64,000 nucleotides of DNA from Ralstonia wenshanensis (GTDB lineage: Bacteria > Pseudomonadota > Gammaproteobacteria > Burkholderiales > Burkholderiaceae): the NCBI RefSeq assembly GCF_021173085.1, contig NZ_CP076413.1, forward strand, positions 1,364,001-1,428,000. Reading direction: 5' to 3'. The first letter of the stretch is position 1; each line of letters opens with the position of its first letter. A program made the translations under genes and the position numbers. Below, in pieces: positions 16,409 to 28,095 of this stretch. Under the pieces are notes generated by a model. The model searched no databases. It was not told the DNA's origin and worked only from the letters and a program-made list of their open reading frames with translations.

Positions 16409-18346
16409 TTAATTGATTTGTTCGAGTTGTTCGTGCAGTTCGAGCCAGCGCTCTTCCAGCTCGTCGAGTTCGGCGTTCAGCTCGGCCTGCCGGCGCAGGC
16501 TTTCCATCATGCGCGCCTTGTTGGCCTCTTCATACGCAGCGCCGTCGGCGAGGAAGGCTTCGAGTTCGGCCTTTTCCTTCTGCAGCGGCGCCATGCGCTT
16601 TTCGATGGTGTCGACGTTCTTTTGCAGCGGCTTGCGTAGCGCATTCAGGCGCTGACGTTCAGCGGCTTCTTCGCGCTTCTGATCGCGGCGGTTTGTGGCC
16701 GGTGCGCCATCTGCATCGGCCGGAGCAGCCTGTGCGCTGGCCGCTGCGCGCTTGGCCGCGGCCTGCTTGAGCAGCCAGTCGCGGTAGTCGTCCAGATCGC
16801 CATCGAACGGGGCGACGGTGCCCTGGCCAACGAGCAGGAACTGGTCGGTCGTGGCGCGCAGCAGATGCCGGTCGTGCGAGACGAGGATCAGCGTGCCGTC
16901 GAACTGGGCGAGTGCCATCGTCAACGCTTCGCGCGTGTCGAGATCCAGGTGGTTGGTCGGTTCATCGAGCAGCAGCAGGTTGGGGCGCTGCCAGACGATC
17001 AGGGCGAGTGCCAGGCGCGCCTTTTCGCCGCCCGAGAACGGCTCGATGGGCGAGGTCGCCATGTCGCCGCGGAAGTTGAAGCTGCCGAGAAAGTCGCGCA
17101 GTTCCTGCTCGCGCACGTCGGGTGCCAGGCGAGCCAGATGCAGCAGCGGCGAGGCATGGTCGTCCAGCGTTTCGAGCTGGTGCTGGGCGAAGTAGCCGAT
17201 CTGCAGGCCCTTTCCGCGCCGGATCGTGCCGGACAGCGGCGCCAGCGTTTCGGCCAGCGTTTTGACCAGCGTCGACTTGCCCTGGCCGTTGGCACCCAGC
17301 AGGCCAATGCGCTGGCCCGTCTGGATCGAGAACGTCAGGTGTTTGAGGATGGTGATGGGCTCATCAGCGCTCGGGCCCGGATAGCCGCAATCGACGCCTT
17401 CAAACGTGAGCATCGGGTTGGGCGCCGCATCGGGCTCGCGGAATTCAAACGAGAAGCCCGCCGCCGCGTGCACGGGCGCGAGACGCTCCATGCGCTCCAG
17501 CGCCTTGACGCGGCTCTGCGCCTGCTTGGCCTTGCTGGCCTTGGCCTTGAAGCGCGTGATGAACGATTCGAGATGCGCGATCTGCTTCTGCTGCCGCGCG
17601 TACGACGCTTCCTGCAGCGCCATCTGCTGCAGGCGTTGCGTCTCGAACTGCGTGTAGTTGCCGCCGTAGCGTTTGAGCTTCTGGTTCTCGATATGCAGCG
17701 TGACGTTGCACACGCCGTCGAGGAATTCGCGGTCGTGCGAAATCATCACCAGCGTGCCGGCGTAGCGCGACAACCAGTCTTCCAGCCAGACCACGGCATC
17801 CAAATCCAGGTGGTTGGTCGGCTCATCGAGCAGCAGCAGGTCGGACGGACACATCAGCGCCTGGGCCAGATTCAGGCGCATGCGCCAGCCCCCCGAGAAG
17901 CTCGCCACGGGTTGCGTGGTCTGCGCCATCGTGAAACCGAGGCCGAGCAGCAGCGCCTGCGCGCGTGCCGGGGCGGTGTAGCCGTCGGCATCGGCGAAAG
18001 CGGTGTGGGCTTCAGCTTGCGCATGGCCGTCGTGCGCGGCTTCGGCTGCTGCGAGGCGGCGTTCGATGTCGCGCAGGCGGGTGTCGCCGTCGAGCGTGTA
18101 GTCGAGCGCGCTGCGGTCGACGGCAGGCGTTTCCTGCGCCACGTGCGCGACCTGCCAGGTAGGCGGGATGGCGACTTCCCCGCCGTCGGCGTGCAGCTCG
18201 CCGCGCAGCATGGAAAACAGCGTGGATTTGCCGCTGCCGTTCACGCCGACAAGGCCGACCCGTTCACCGGGGTTGAGGGTGGCGGAGGCGTGGTCGAACA
18301 GCACCTTGGTGCCGCGCTGGAGGACGAGGTCGTCGAATCGGATCAC
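16409..18346 (-). CDS. yheS: ABC-F ATPase, YheS-like, 645 aa
   Basis: Soluble twin-ATPase of the ABC-F translation-factor family, with no membrane domain. NBD1: GVNGSGKSTL, SFSGGWRMRLNLAQAL, LLLLDEPTNHLDLD. Linker: charged helix KAKASKAKQAQSRVKALERM. NBD2: GANGQGKSTLVKTL, FSGGEKARLALALI and a second DEPTNHLDLD. The C-terminus is a basic, Ala-rich coiled coil of about 100 residues. The N-terminus MIRFDDLVLQRGTKVLFDHA matches YheS rather than Uup. GTG at 18346 is the start, without a clear ribosome site; the extra open frame upstream is not conserved-looking. Confidence 0.9.
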   Translation of the reverse strand: MIRFDDLVLQRGTKVLFDHASATLNPGERVGLVGVNGSGKSTLFSMLRGELHADGGEVAIPPTWQVAHVAQETPAVDRSALDYTLDGDTRLRDIERRLAAAEAAHDGHAQAEAHTAFADADGYTAPARAQALLLGLGFTMAQTTQPVASFSGGWRMRLNLAQALMCPSDLLLLDEPTNHLDLDAVVWLEDWLSRYAGTLVMISHDREFLDGVCNVTLHIENQKLKRYGGNYTQFETQRLQQMALQEASYARQQKQIAHLESFITRFKAKASKAKQAQSRVKALERMERLAPVHAAAGFSFEFREPDAAPNPMLTFEGVDCGYPGPSADEPITILKHLTFSIQTGQRIGLLGANGQGKSTLVKTLAETLAPLSGTIRRGKGLQIGYFAQHQLETLDDHASPLLHLARLAPDVREQELRDFLGSFNFRGDMATSPIEPFSGGEKARLALALIVWQRPNLLLLDEPTNHLDLDTREALTMALAQFDGTLILVSHDRHLLRATTDQFLLVGQGTVAPFDGDLDDYRDWLLKQAAAKRAAASAQAAPADADGAPATNRRDQKREEAAERQRLNALRKPLQKNVDTIEKRMAPLQKEKAELEAFLADGAAYEEANKARMMESLRRQAELNAELDELEERWLELHEQLEQIN

Positions 18347-18530
18347 GAAAAACTGCGCTTGAAGGCAAATCGGAGAAGGGTGCGATTGTAGCGTGCTGCG
18401 TCGCACGATCCTGGCGCACCGCCGGCGTTTGGACTGGTGCATTGCACCGTGGCGAGGCCGCGCTCGCCCGCAATCTGTGCGGCGGTATTGGACCTAGGGA
18501 AAACCATAGGCCTTCATGAAAGTTTTTTTC

Positions 18531-18559
18531 TTTACACGGTTAATTCGTGAAAATACATT
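18531..18559 (+). promoter_or_regulatory. Sigma-70-like promoter of the rpiR-iaaA-gsi operon
   Basis: TTTACA (18531-18536), 17-bp spacer, TACATT (18554-18559). Transcription would start about 18566, roughly 20 bases before the regulator ATG. Confidence 0.6.
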
Positions 18560-18576
18560 TACACAAAATTTTCACG
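18546..18576. promoter_or_regulatory. Palindromic operator over the rpiR promoter
   Basis: CGTGAAAAT (18546-18554) and ATTTTCACG (18568-18576) are a perfect 9-bp inverted repeat with a 13-base spacer, covering the -10 box and predicted start site. The TGAAA/TTTCA core is typical of RpiR/MurR-family sites, so autorepression by the adjacent regulator is the simplest reading. Confidence 0.65.
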
Positions 18577-18586
18577 GCCCAGGAAC

Positions 18587-19576
18587 ATGGCGAAATCCAC
18601 CAGCAAGCGTACGGATGTGTCGAAAGGCGCATTTGCCGACGATGCGACGGTCTCCGAGCGCATTGGCGCGGCCCTCGCCACGCTCACGCCGGCGCACCAG
18701 CGCATGGCGGAATACGTGCTGGCGAACCCGTTCCGCGCGGCCACCATGCGCATCGACGAGTTTGCCGCCGCGGTGGACATGTCGATTGCCACGGCCAATC
18801 GCTTTGCGCTGGCGCTGGGCTTTGACGGCTATCCGCAGTTCCGTGCCGGGCTGCTGCGCGGCTTCGAGGCGACGCTCGCGCCGGTGGAAAAACTGCGCCA
18901 CGAGCTGGCACGCCCGGCCACCAGCGCGGAGATCTTCGCCGCCTCACTCAACGAAGACATTGCCAACCTTGACGCCACGCGCCGCATGCTCGACCCCGCA
19001 GCGTGTGAGCGCGCGGTCGACGCCATCCTGGGCGCACAGCGCATCTACGTGATGGGCTTTGGCGCCAGCGGCTATCTGGCGGGTCTGCTGCGCCATGGGC
19101 TCGATCTGTACTGCGACACGGTGATCTCCGTTTCGCAGCCGGGCGGCGCATCGGACGCGGCGCGCCAACTGCGCAAGATCGGGCCGAAGGATCTGCTGAT
19201 CGCCATCGCATTCCCGCGCTATGCGGCCGACACCATCACGCTGGCCAAGCAGGCCGGCAAGCAAGGCTGCCAACTGCTGGCCCTGACCGACAGCCCCACC
19301 TCGCCGCTCGCGCCGCTGGCCGACATTGCGTTGTATGCGCGGCCGGAGCGGCAGTTCTCAGCCACATCTGACACGGCTGCCGTGGCGCTGTTCGAAGCAC
19401 TGTGCGGCGCGGTGGCGCATCGCTCTGCGCACTCTCTGGAATCGGCCGAGCGACTCACTGAATTCGTGCTGCCGTGGCTGCATACCGCCCCAGCGCCCCG
19501 CGCCAACGATGCCGCAGGCACCCCCGGCACCCCGACGACCACCCGACGCGGCCGCAAACGCACCGCTGAAAACTGA
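18587..19576 (+). CDS. MurR/RpiR-family transcriptional regulator, 329 aa
   Basis: DNA-binding regulator. An N-terminal RpiR helix-turn-helix spans about residues 20-95 (TPAHQRMAEYVLANPFRAATM, then AAAVDMSIATANRFALALGFDGY) and a SIS sugar-phosphate-binding domain spans about 130-275 (IYVMGFGASGYLAGLL, LLIAIAFPRYAADTI). A basic tail (TTTRRGRKRTAEN) follows. It heads a plus-strand block of peptide-degradation and peptide-import genes and sits directly behind its own candidate operator. SIS domains often sense amino-sugar phosphates or murein sugars, but the ligand here is unknown. AGGA is 5 bases before the ATG. Confidence 0.92.
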   Translation: MAKSTSKRTDVSKGAFADDATVSERIGAALATLTPAHQRMAEYVLANPFRAATMRIDEFAAAVDMSIATANRFALALGFDGYPQFRAGLLRGFEATLAPVEKLRHELARPATSAEIFAASLNEDIANLDATRRMLDPAACERAVDAILGAQRIYVMGFGASGYLAGLLRHGLDLYCDTVISVSQPGGASDAARQLRKIGPKDLLIAIAFPRYAADTITLAKQAGKQGCQLLALTDSPTSPLAPLADIALYARPERQFSATSDTAAVALFEALCGAVAHRSAHSLESAERLTEFVLPWLHTAPAPRANDAAGTPGTPTTTRRGRKRTAEN

Positions 19577-19593
19577 TTGACATCGAGCCAAGC

Positions 19594-20556
19594 ATGACTA
19601 CGCCCATCCTCGCCATCCACGGCGGCGCCGGCACCATTACCCGCACGGCCATGAGTGCCGACAAGGAAGCCGCTTACCAACAAGCGCTCCATGACATCCT
19701 GGCCGCTGGGCAGCGCATTCTCATGGACGGCGGCAGCGTGTTGGATGCGGTGACCGAAGCCGTGCGCCTGCTCGAGGAGTGCCCGCTGTTCAACGCCGGC
19801 AAGGGCTCGGTGCTCACCAGCGCAGGCACGTACGAACTCGATGCGTCGATCATGGATGGCGCCACGCTGGCGGCCGGCGCGGTCACCTGCGTCAAGCGCC
19901 TGCGCAACCCGATCCTCGCCGCTCGCGCCGTGATGGAGCGCAGCGAACACGTGCTGTTCACCTCCGAAGGCGCCGAGGCCTTCGCACAGGCGCAGGGCCT
20001 GGAGTTTGTCGAGCCGGACTACTACTACACCGAAGCGCGCTACGCCCAATGGCAGCGCGCCCGCCAGCAGGACGGCATGGCGCTGCTCGATCACGATGCC
20101 GCGTCGCTCGTGGCCAAGGAAGCCGCACCCATCGACCCCGACAGCAAGTTCGGCACCGTGGGCGCCGTGGCATGCGACGCGCAAGGGCGCCTGGCGGCCG
20201 CCACCTCCACGGGCGGCGTCACCAACAAGAAGGTCGGCCGCGTGGGCGATACGCCCATCGTTGGCGCGGGCTGCTTTGCCAACAACGTGGCGGCCGTGTC
20301 GTGCACGGGCACGGGCGAGATGTTCATGCGCGCCGTAGCTGCCTACGACGTTGCCGCGCAGATGGAATACGCCGGCAAGTCATTGGCCGATGCAACCGAC
20401 GACGTGGTCATGCGCAAGCTGATGGCCATCAATGGCCGCGGTGGCCTGATCGCCGTGGATGCGCAGGGCAACGTCGCGTTGCCGTTCAACACCGAAGGGA
20501 TGTACCGCGGGTTCGCACGCGGCGCGCAAGAGCCCGTTGTGTCGATCTATCGGTAA
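19594..20556 (+). CDS. iaaA: Isoaspartyl peptidase / L-asparaginase, plant-type Ntn hydrolase
   Basis: Self-cleaving N-terminal nucleophile hydrolase that splits beta-aspartyl (isoaspartyl) dipeptides and asparagine. It starts ILAIHGGAGTI, has the FNAGKGSVLT loop and DASIMDG, and the autoprocessing/nucleophile threonine is T188 in SKFGTVGAVA, followed by TSTGGVTNKKVGRVGD, which binds substrate. C-terminal GTGEMFMR completes the site. The 320-aa length is typical. It lies 17 bases after the regulator and 39 before gsiA; iaaA beside gsiABCD is also the E. coli order. Confidence 0.95.
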   Translation: MTTPILAIHGGAGTITRTAMSADKEAAYQQALHDILAAGQRILMDGGSVLDAVTEAVRLLEECPLFNAGKGSVLTSAGTYELDASIMDGATLAAGAVTCVKRLRNPILAARAVMERSEHVLFTSEGAEAFAQAQGLEFVEPDYYYTEARYAQWQRARQQDGMALLDHDAASLVAKEAAPIDPDSKFGTVGAVACDAQGRLAAATSTGGVTNKKVGRVGDTPIVGAGCFANNVAAVSCTGTGEMFMRAVAAYDVAAQMEYAGKSLADATDDVVMRKLMAINGRGGLIAVDAQGNVALPFNTEGMYRGFARGAQEPVVSIYR

Positions 20557-20595
20557 GAAGCCGAACCCGCCAAGCCGGACAGCAGGAGATTTGTC

Positions 20596-22485
<1,890 letters not shown>

Positions 22486-22522
22486 ATGCAGTGAGACGTC
22501 ATCTTTGATGAGGAGGAAGGAA

Positions 22523-24088
22523 ATGTTCAATCGCTTTGCCCACCGAGTCGCATTCGGCCCGCGCGCAGCCATGGTTGCCAGCGGCCTGGCGCTGGCGGCA
22601 TTCACCACGCCGGCCTTTGCCGCCAAGGACGCCGTGATGGCGGTCTACTCGACCTTCACCACGATGGACCCGTACGATGCCAACGACACGCTGTCGTTCA
22701 GCGCCGCCAAGTCGTTCTATCAAGGCCTGTTCGGCTTCGACAAGGACATGAAGCTCGTCAACGTGCTGTGCGACAGCTACGAGGTGAGCAAGGACGGCCT
22801 GGTCTACACGTTCAAGCTGCACAAGGGTGTGAAGTTCCACGATGGCACCACGTTTGATGCCAACGCCGTCAAGGCCAACCTGGACCGCGTGACGGACCCG
22901 GCCAACAAGCTCAAGCGCTACACCCTGTTCAACCGTGTCGCCAAGACCGAAGTGGTGGACCCGTACACCGCGCGCGTGACGCTCAAGGAGCCGTTCTCGC
23001 CGTTCATCAACGTGCTGGCGCACCCGTCGGCCGCGATGATTTCGCCCACGGCACTCAAGAAGTACGGCAAGGACATTGCTTTCCACCCGGTCGGCACCGG
23101 CCCGTTCGAGTTTGTCGAGTGGAAGCAGACCGATGATCTGAAGGGCAAGAAATTCGCCGGCTACTGGAAGCACGGGCTGCCCAAGATCGACACCATCACC
23201 TGGAAGCCGGTGGTAGACAACAACACGCGCGCCACCGTCATGCAGACGGGCGAGGCGGATTTCGCGTTCAGCATTCCGTTCGAGCAGGCGGCCGTACTCA
23301 AGAACAGCCCGAAGGTGGACCTGATCGCCGCGCCTTCCATCATCCAGCGTTACGTGTCGTTCAACACGCGCGTCAAGCCGTTCGACAATCCGAAGGTGCG
23401 TCAGGCCATCAACTACGCCATCAACAAGGATGCGCTGACCAAGGTGGCGTTCTCGGGTTATGCCGTGCCAGCCGACGGCGTGGTGCCGCAGGGCGTGGAT
23501 TACGCGGTCAAGCTGGGCCCGTGGCCGTACAACCCGGCTAAGGCGAAAGAGCTGCTGAAGGAAGCGGGCTACCCGAACGGCTTCGAGACGCAACTGTGGT
23601 CGGCCTACAACCACACGACGGCGCAGAAGATCATCCAGTTCGTGCAGCAGCAACTGGCCCAGGTCGGCATCAAGGCTCAGGTGCAGGCGCTGGAAGCCGG
23701 CCAGCGCGTCGAGCGCGTGGAAAGCGTGCCCAAGCCGGAAGACGCCGGCGTGCGCATGTACTACGCAGGCTGGTCGTCATCGACGGGTGAATCGGATTGG
23801 GCACTCCGTCCGCTGCTGGCTTCGGAGTCGATGCCGCCCAAATCGTTGAACACGGCGTACTACAAGAACGACCAGGTCGATGCCGACATTGCCGGCGCAC
23901 TGCGCACCACCGATCGTGCTGAAAAGTCGAAGCTCTACACCGACGCCCAGAAGCGTATCTGGGAAGACGCACCGTGGGCCTTCCTGGTGACCGAGAAGAT
24001 CATCTACGCGCGTTCGAAGCGCCTCTCGGGTGCCTACGTGGCACCGGACGGCTCGTTCAGCTTCGACGACATCGACATCAAGCAGTAA
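22523..24088 (+). CDS. gsiB: Periplasmic peptide/glutathione-binding protein GsiB
   Basis: Extracytoplasmic solute-binding protein of the SBP_bac_5 (DppA/OppA) family. A Sec signal peptide with a basic start and hydrophobic core ends at TPAFA-AKD (about residue 32), and the mature protein begins [17 protein letters not shown]. The family region [26 protein letters not shown] follows, and [14 protein letters not shown] is also typical. An excellent ribosome site, AGGAGGAAGG, precedes the ATG, fitting the need for excess binding protein. The open frame upstream belongs to the gsiA end and was not used. Confidence 0.92.
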   Translation: MFNRFAHRVAFGPRAAMVASGLALAAFTTPAFAAKDAVMAVYSTFTTMDPYDANDTLSFSAAKSFYQGLFGFDKDMKLVNVLCDSYEVSKDGLVYTFKLHKGVKFHDGTTFDANAVKANLDRVTDPANKLKRYTLFNRVAKTEVVDPYTARVTLKEPFSPFINVLAHPSAAMISPTALKKYGKDIAFHPVGTGPFEFVEWKQTDDLKGKKFAGYWKHGLPKIDTITWKPVVDNNTRATVMQTGEADFAFSIPFEQAAVLKNSPKVDLIAAPSIIQRYVSFNTRVKPFDNPKVRQAINYAINKDALTKVAFSGYAVPADGVVPQGVDYAVKLGPWPYNPAKAKELLKEAGYPNGFETQLWSAYNHTTAQKIIQFVQQQLAQVGIKAQVQALEAGQRVERVESVPKPEDAGVRMYYAGWSSSTGESDWALRPLLASESMPPKSLNTAYYKNDQVDADIAGALRTTDRAEKSKLYTDAQKRIWEDAPWAFLVTEKIIYARSKRLSGAYVAPDGSFSFDDIDIKQ

Positions 24089-24158
24089 GTTTCATTGCCG
24101 TACCGGCCCGCGCAGCCGTTGCGCGGGCCGTTGAATTGCCGCCTGCGGTGGATTTGCC

Positions 24159-25082
24159 ATGCTGAACTACTTCATTAAACGTGTGCTGGGCGTGATCCCG
24201 ACACTGCTGATCGTGGCAGTGCTGGTGTTCCTGTTCGTGCACCTGCTGCCGGGTGATCCGGCCCGGCTCGCGGCCGGCCCCGAGGCCGATGACGTGACCG
24301 TTGGCTTGGTGCGCAAAGACCTGGGCCTGGACAAGCCGATGCACGAGCAGTTCGTGCGCTTCTTCGCCAACGCCGTGCGCGGCGAGTTCGGCAACTCGAT
24401 CCGTACCAAGCGTCCGGTGAGCGAAGAGATCGGAGATCGCTTCATGCCGACGCTGAACCTGACGATTGCGAGCATGGTGTGGGCGGTGATCTTCGGGATG
24501 GCCATCGGCATTGCTTCGGCCGTGTGGCGCAACAAGTGGCCGGATCGCCTGGGCATGACGCTGGCGGTGTCGGGGATTTCGTTTCCGGCTTTCGCGCTGG
24601 GCATGCTGCTGATGGAAGTGTTCTCGGTGCAGCTCGGTTGGCTGCCGTCCATCGGCGCCGAGAGCTGGAAACACTACATCCTGCCTTCGCTCACGCTGGG
24701 TGCTGCGGTGGCTGCCGTGATGGCGCGCTTCACTCGCGCTTCGTTCGTCGAAGTGCTGCAGGAAGATTTTGTGCGCACCGCCCGGGCCAAGGGCGTGCGC
24801 GAAACGGTGGTCGTCATCAAGCATTGCCTGCGCAACGCGATGATTCCCGTGGTGACCATGATGGGGCTGCAGTTCGGCTTCCTGCTGGGCGGCTCGATCG
24901 TGGTGGAGAAGGTGTTCAACTGGCCGGGCCTCGGTCGGCTGCTGGTGGATTCAGTGGAGATGCGCGATTACCCCGTCATCCAGGCCGAGGTGCTGCTGTT
25001 CTCGCTGGAATTCATCCTGATCAACCTGGTGGTGGACGTGCTCTACACGATCATCAATCCGACCATCCGCTACAAGAAGTAA
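24159..25082 (+). CDS. gsiC: Peptide/glutathione ABC importer permease GsiC
   Basis: Inner-membrane permease of the DppB type, about six membrane helices. [19 protein letters not shown] at the N-terminus and [15 protein letters not shown] are standard for DppB proteins; the EAA loop around [22 protein letters not shown] contacts the ATPase. The C-terminus has the usual [15 protein letters not shown]. The 307-aa length is typical. It follows gsiB by 70 bases and precedes gsiD by 10. Confidence 0.94.
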   Translation: MLNYFIKRVLGVIPTLLIVAVLVFLFVHLLPGDPARLAAGPEADDVTVGLVRKDLGLDKPMHEQFVRFFANAVRGEFGNSIRTKRPVSEEIGDRFMPTLNLTIASMVWAVIFGMAIGIASAVWRNKWPDRLGMTLAVSGISFPAFALGMLLMEVFSVQLGWLPSIGAESWKHYILPSLTLGAAVAAVMARFTRASFVEVLQEDFVRTARAKGVRETVVVIKHCLRNAMIPVVTMMGLQFGFLLGGSIVVEKVFNWPGLGRLLVDSVEMRDYPVIQAEVLLFSLEFILINLVVDVLYTIINPTIRYKK

Positions 25083-25092
25083 GGAGACCGCC

Positions 25093-25992
25093 ATGACACA
25101 GGCAACAAGCGTGGCGGTCGCGCCGCAAACCGCTGCAGAGCCCGTCCGTACGCCGTGGAGCGAGTTCTGGCGCAAGTTCCGCAAGCAGCATCTGGCGATG
25201 GGCGCCGGTGTGTTCGTGATCGCGCTGGTGGTAATCGCCATCCTCGCGCCGCACATCGTGCCGTTCGATCCGGAAAACTATTTCGACTACGACGCGCTCA
25301 ACGCGGGGCCGTCGGCGCAGCATTGGTTCGGCGTCGATTCGCTGGGCCGCGACATCTTCAGCCGCATCCTGATGGGCACGCGCATCTCGCTGGAAGCGGG
25401 CTTCGTGTCGGTCATCATCGGCGCCATCGTGGGCACTGTGCTCGGCCTGCTGGCCGGCTACTACGAAGGCTGGTGGGACCGCATCGTCATGCGCATCTCC
25501 GACGTGCTGTTCGCCTTCCCGGGCATCCTGCTGGCGATCGGCATTGTGGCCATCCTGGGCAACGGCATGATGAACGTCGTTTTTGCCGTGGCGGTGTTCA
25601 GCATCCCGGCATTTGCGCGGCTGGTGCGCGGCAACACGCTCATGCTCAAGCACCTGACGTATGTGGAAGCTGCGCGCAGCATCGGCGCGTCGGACTGGAC
25701 CATCATCATGCGGCACATCCTGCCGGGTACGATCTCGTCCATCGTCGTGTACTTCTCGATGCGGATCGGCACCTCGATCATCACCGCAGCCAGCCTCTCG
25801 TTCCTGGGCCTCGGCGCACAACCGCCCACGCCAGAGTGGGGCGCGATGCTCAACGAGGCGCGCGCCGACATGGTGACGGCACCGCACGTGGCCATCTTCC
25901 CGAGTTTGGCGATCTTCCTGACCGTGCTGGCATTCAACCTGCTGGGCGACGGACTGCGCGACGCGCTGGATCCGAAGATCGACCGTCGCTGA
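25093..25992 (+). CDS. gsiD: Peptide/glutathione ABC importer permease GsiD
   Basis: Second permease, DppC type, with an N-terminal cytoplasmic segment ([16 protein letters not shown]), [21 protein letters not shown], which is highly conserved in DppC proteins, and an EAA loop [20 protein letters not shown]. The end [17 protein letters not shown] is also typical. AAGGAG lies 8 bases before the ATG. A single base separates its stop from the next ATG, so the P1 peptidase gene is very likely translated from the same mRNA. Confidence 0.94.
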   Translation: MTQATSVAVAPQTAAEPVRTPWSEFWRKFRKQHLAMGAGVFVIALVVIAILAPHIVPFDPENYFDYDALNAGPSAQHWFGVDSLGRDIFSRILMGTRISLEAGFVSVIIGAIVGTVLGLLAGYYEGWWDRIVMRISDVLFAFPGILLAIGIVAILGNGMMNVVFAVAVFSIPAFARLVRGNTLMLKHLTYVEAARSIGASDWTIIMRHILPGTISSIVVYFSMRIGTSIITAASLSFLGLGAQPPTPEWGAMLNEARADMVTAPHVAIFPSLAIFLTVLAFNLLGDGLRDALDPKIDRR

Positions 25993-25993
25993 G

Positions 25994-27022
25994 ATGACGC
26001 GCCTCACCATTCCACACATCGGCGCGCTGCCTGCCGGTGCGCGCAACAGCATCACCGACGTGGCCGGCGTCGCCGTCGGCCACGCCACGATTGCCGGCGG
26101 CGACATCCAGACCGGCGTGACCGTGGTGCGCCCGCACGCCGGGGACCCGTTCCTCGACAAGGTGCCGGCCGCCAGCGTGGTGCTCAACGGCTTCGGCAAG
26201 AGCATCGGCCTGGTGCAGGTGGATGAGCTGGGCGTGCTGGAAACGCCGATCGCGCTGACCAACACGTTTGCCGTGGGCGCTGTGGCGCAGGCGCAGATCC
26301 GCCAGGCGGTTGCGGCCAATCCGCAGATCGGCCGCACATGGTCGACTGTCAACCCGCTCGTCTTCGAATGCAATGACGGCTACCTGAACGACCTGCAGGC
26401 GTTTGCCGTGCAGGACGTGCACTACGACGCGGCCTACGCTGCGGCAGCCGAAGTGTTCGAGCAGGGCGCGGTCGGGGCAGGGCGCGGGATGTCATCGTTC
26501 GGCGTGAAGGGCGGCATCGGTTCTGCGTCACGCGTGGTGACGCTTGCCGACGGCGCCAAACGCACGGTCGGCGCGCTGGTGCTGTCCAACTTTGGCGTGA
26601 TGCAGAACCTGACCCTTGCGGGACGCAGTGTCGGAGAGGAACTGGCAAAAGCGCTGGCCGCCGTTGCCCCAGAGCCCGAGAAAGGTTCGATCATCATGCT
26701 GCTCGCCACCGATGCGCCGCTGGACGCCCGCCAGTTGCGCCGCCTCGCCTTGCGCGCGGGCGCAGGCCTGGCGCGTACCGGCTCCGTCTTCGGCCATGGC
26801 AGCGGCGACATCGCGCTCGCGTTCTCCACCGCCTACACCGTGCCGCATCAAGGCACACGCGCCATGCCGGCCGTCGCCATGACCCACGAATCGCACCTCG
26901 ACCCGCTGTTCCAGGCCGCCGCCGACAGCGTCGAACAAGCCATCGTGCACGCGCTGTTCCACGCGACCGCCGTCACCGGCCGAGACGGCAACACGCGCCG
27001 CGCCCTGACCGAATTGCTCTGA
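25994..27022 (+). CDS. P1-family (S58, DmpA-type) aminopeptidase, 342 aa
   Basis: Self-processing Ntn-like hydrolase. Family members are D-aminopeptidases/esterases or beta-aminopeptidases. The predicted autocleavage site is G231-S232 in EKGSIIMLLATDAPL, where the new N-terminal serine is the nucleophile; NSITDVAGVAVGHATI starts the protein and GVKGGIGSASRVV and GALVLSNFG lie before the cleavage site. It is slightly shorter than DmpA (cleavage at 249-250), but every core element is there. It abuts gsiD and precedes the M55 peptidase, implying that imported peptides are cut by it in the cytoplasm. Substrate class cannot be decided from sequence alone. Confidence 0.9.
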   Translation: MTRLTIPHIGALPAGARNSITDVAGVAVGHATIAGGDIQTGVTVVRPHAGDPFLDKVPAASVVLNGFGKSIGLVQVDELGVLETPIALTNTFAVGAVAQAQIRQAVAANPQIGRTWSTVNPLVFECNDGYLNDLQAFAVQDVHYDAAYAAAAEVFEQGAVGAGRGMSSFGVKGGIGSASRVVTLADGAKRTVGALVLSNFGVMQNLTLAGRSVGEELAKALAAVAPEPEKGSIIMLLATDAPLDARQLRRLALRAGAGLARTGSVFGHGSGDIALAFSTAYTVPHQGTRAMPAVAMTHESHLDPLFQAAADSVEQAIVHALFHATAVTGRDGNTRRALTELL

Positions 27023-27031
27023 CCTGACCTC

Positions 27032-27847
27032 ATGCGCATCCTGATCTCCGCCGACATTGAAGGCGTGGCCAACGTGTTCCACCCCGAGCAAACGCGTGCC
27101 GGTAACGCTGAGTACGAACGCGCCCGCCGCTGGATGACTGCAGAAGCCGACGCAGCTGTTCGCGGCGCCTTCGATGGTGGCGCCACTGACGTACTCGTCA
27201 ACGATTCGCACGGGGGCTTCCGCAACCTCATCCCCGATTCCATCGACCGCCGCGCACGCTTCGTCCTCGGCAAACCGCGTTACCTCAGCATGATGGCCGG
27301 CGTGGACGGCTGCGATGCAGTCTGCATGATCGGCTACCACGCGCGCGCCGGCAGCCGCGGCGTGCTGGCACACACCATCAACAGCTTCGCGTTTGCGCGC
27401 GTCTGGTTCAACGAGCAGGAACTTGGCGAGGCCGGCCTCTACGGCGCCCTCGCCGGCGAGCGCGGTGTGCCGGTGGCCGTGGCCAGCGGCGACGACGTGT
27501 TCATCAAGGAAACCAAGCCGCTGCTGCCGCACACCGCGTTTGTCGAGACCAAGCAGGCCGAAGGCCAGAACGCCGGCACGTCGCTCTCGCCTGAGCAGTC
27601 GTGCGACGCCATCTACGCGGCGGTGAAGGCAACGGTGCAGCGCGGGCACTTCAGCATGCCGCTGCGCCTCCAGGCACCGATCGTTTGCCGCCTGCAAACG
27701 CAAACGCCCGCACAGGCCGACCTGTTCTGCCAATGGCCCGCCTTGGAACGCGTCGACGGCACGATGCTGCGCTTCGCGGCCGATTCGGTCGAGCACGCCG
27801 TGCGCATGCTCAACAGCCTCTCTGCCATGTCAGCGATGCTCCGCTGA
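27032..27847 (+). CDS. M55-family D-aminopeptidase, DppA-like, 271 aa
   Basis: Zinc-dependent D-stereospecific aminopeptidase of the DppA type (D-Ala-D-Ala and D-Ala-Gly-Gly are known substrates in B. subtilis). Metal ligands align almost residue for residue: D8 and E10 in SADIEG, H60 in NDSHGG, H103 in IGYHARAG and E133 in LGEAGLYG. The 271-aa length fits the family. It lies 9 bases after the P1 peptidase and is the last gene of the block; a large palindromic repeat follows. In Bacillus, dppA likewise sits with dipeptide-import genes. Confidence 0.92.
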   Translation: MRILISADIEGVANVFHPEQTRAGNAEYERARRWMTAEADAAVRGAFDGGATDVLVNDSHGGFRNLIPDSIDRRARFVLGKPRYLSMMAGVDGCDAVCMIGYHARAGSRGVLAHTINSFAFARVWFNEQELGEAGLYGALAGERGVPVAVASGDDVFIKETKPLLPHTAFVETKQAEGQNAGTSLSPEQSCDAIYAAVKATVQRGHFSMPLRLQAPIVCRLQTQTPAQADLFCQWPALERVDGTMLRFAADSVEHAVRMLNSLSAMSAMLR

Positions 27848-27912
27848 GAAAGGTGTGGCGCAAGTCATGGCGCCATCCCACGCACTCAGACGGTTTGGCC
27901 GTTGATGCCCTA

Positions 27913-28025
27913 GATGGCGCCTTGAATTTTTGTAAGCGGGCGGAAAAAAGACGGGGAACTGTCTGAGCGCAGCGAGTTTTCCCCGTCTCCGCCCGGTTAC
28001 ATAAATTCAAGGGGAAGTCGCCATC
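27913..28025. repeat. 113-bp imperfect palindrome after the peptidase operon
   Basis: Nested matching arms in order: GATGGCG, CCTTGAATTT, TGTAA, CGGGCGGA and GACGGGGAA on the left (27913-27958) and their complements TTCCCCGTC, TCCGCCCG, TTACA, AAATTCAAGG and CGCCATC on the right (27979-28025), around a loop of about 20 bases. Together with the hairpins just downstream it looks like a mobile or dispersed intergenic element, and may also end the upstream operon. No gene is credible inside it. Confidence 0.75.
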
Positions 28026-28047
28026 TCGGGCGCGCCTTTCTTTGCTT

Positions 28048-28095
28048 ACTTTCTTTGGCAAGACAAAGAAAGTGAGTCGCCCCCGGCAGGGGGCG
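28048..28095. repeat. Two tandem perfect hairpins attached to the palindrome
   Basis: ACTTTCTTTG (28048-28057), loop GCAAGA, CAAAGAAAGT (28064-28073); then CGCCCCC (28078-28084), loop GGCA, GGGGGCG (28089-28095). I recall very similar CTTTCTTTG/CAAAGAAAG hairpins repeated between genes in beta-proteobacteria, so this is probably part of a repeat family. Confidence 0.7.
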
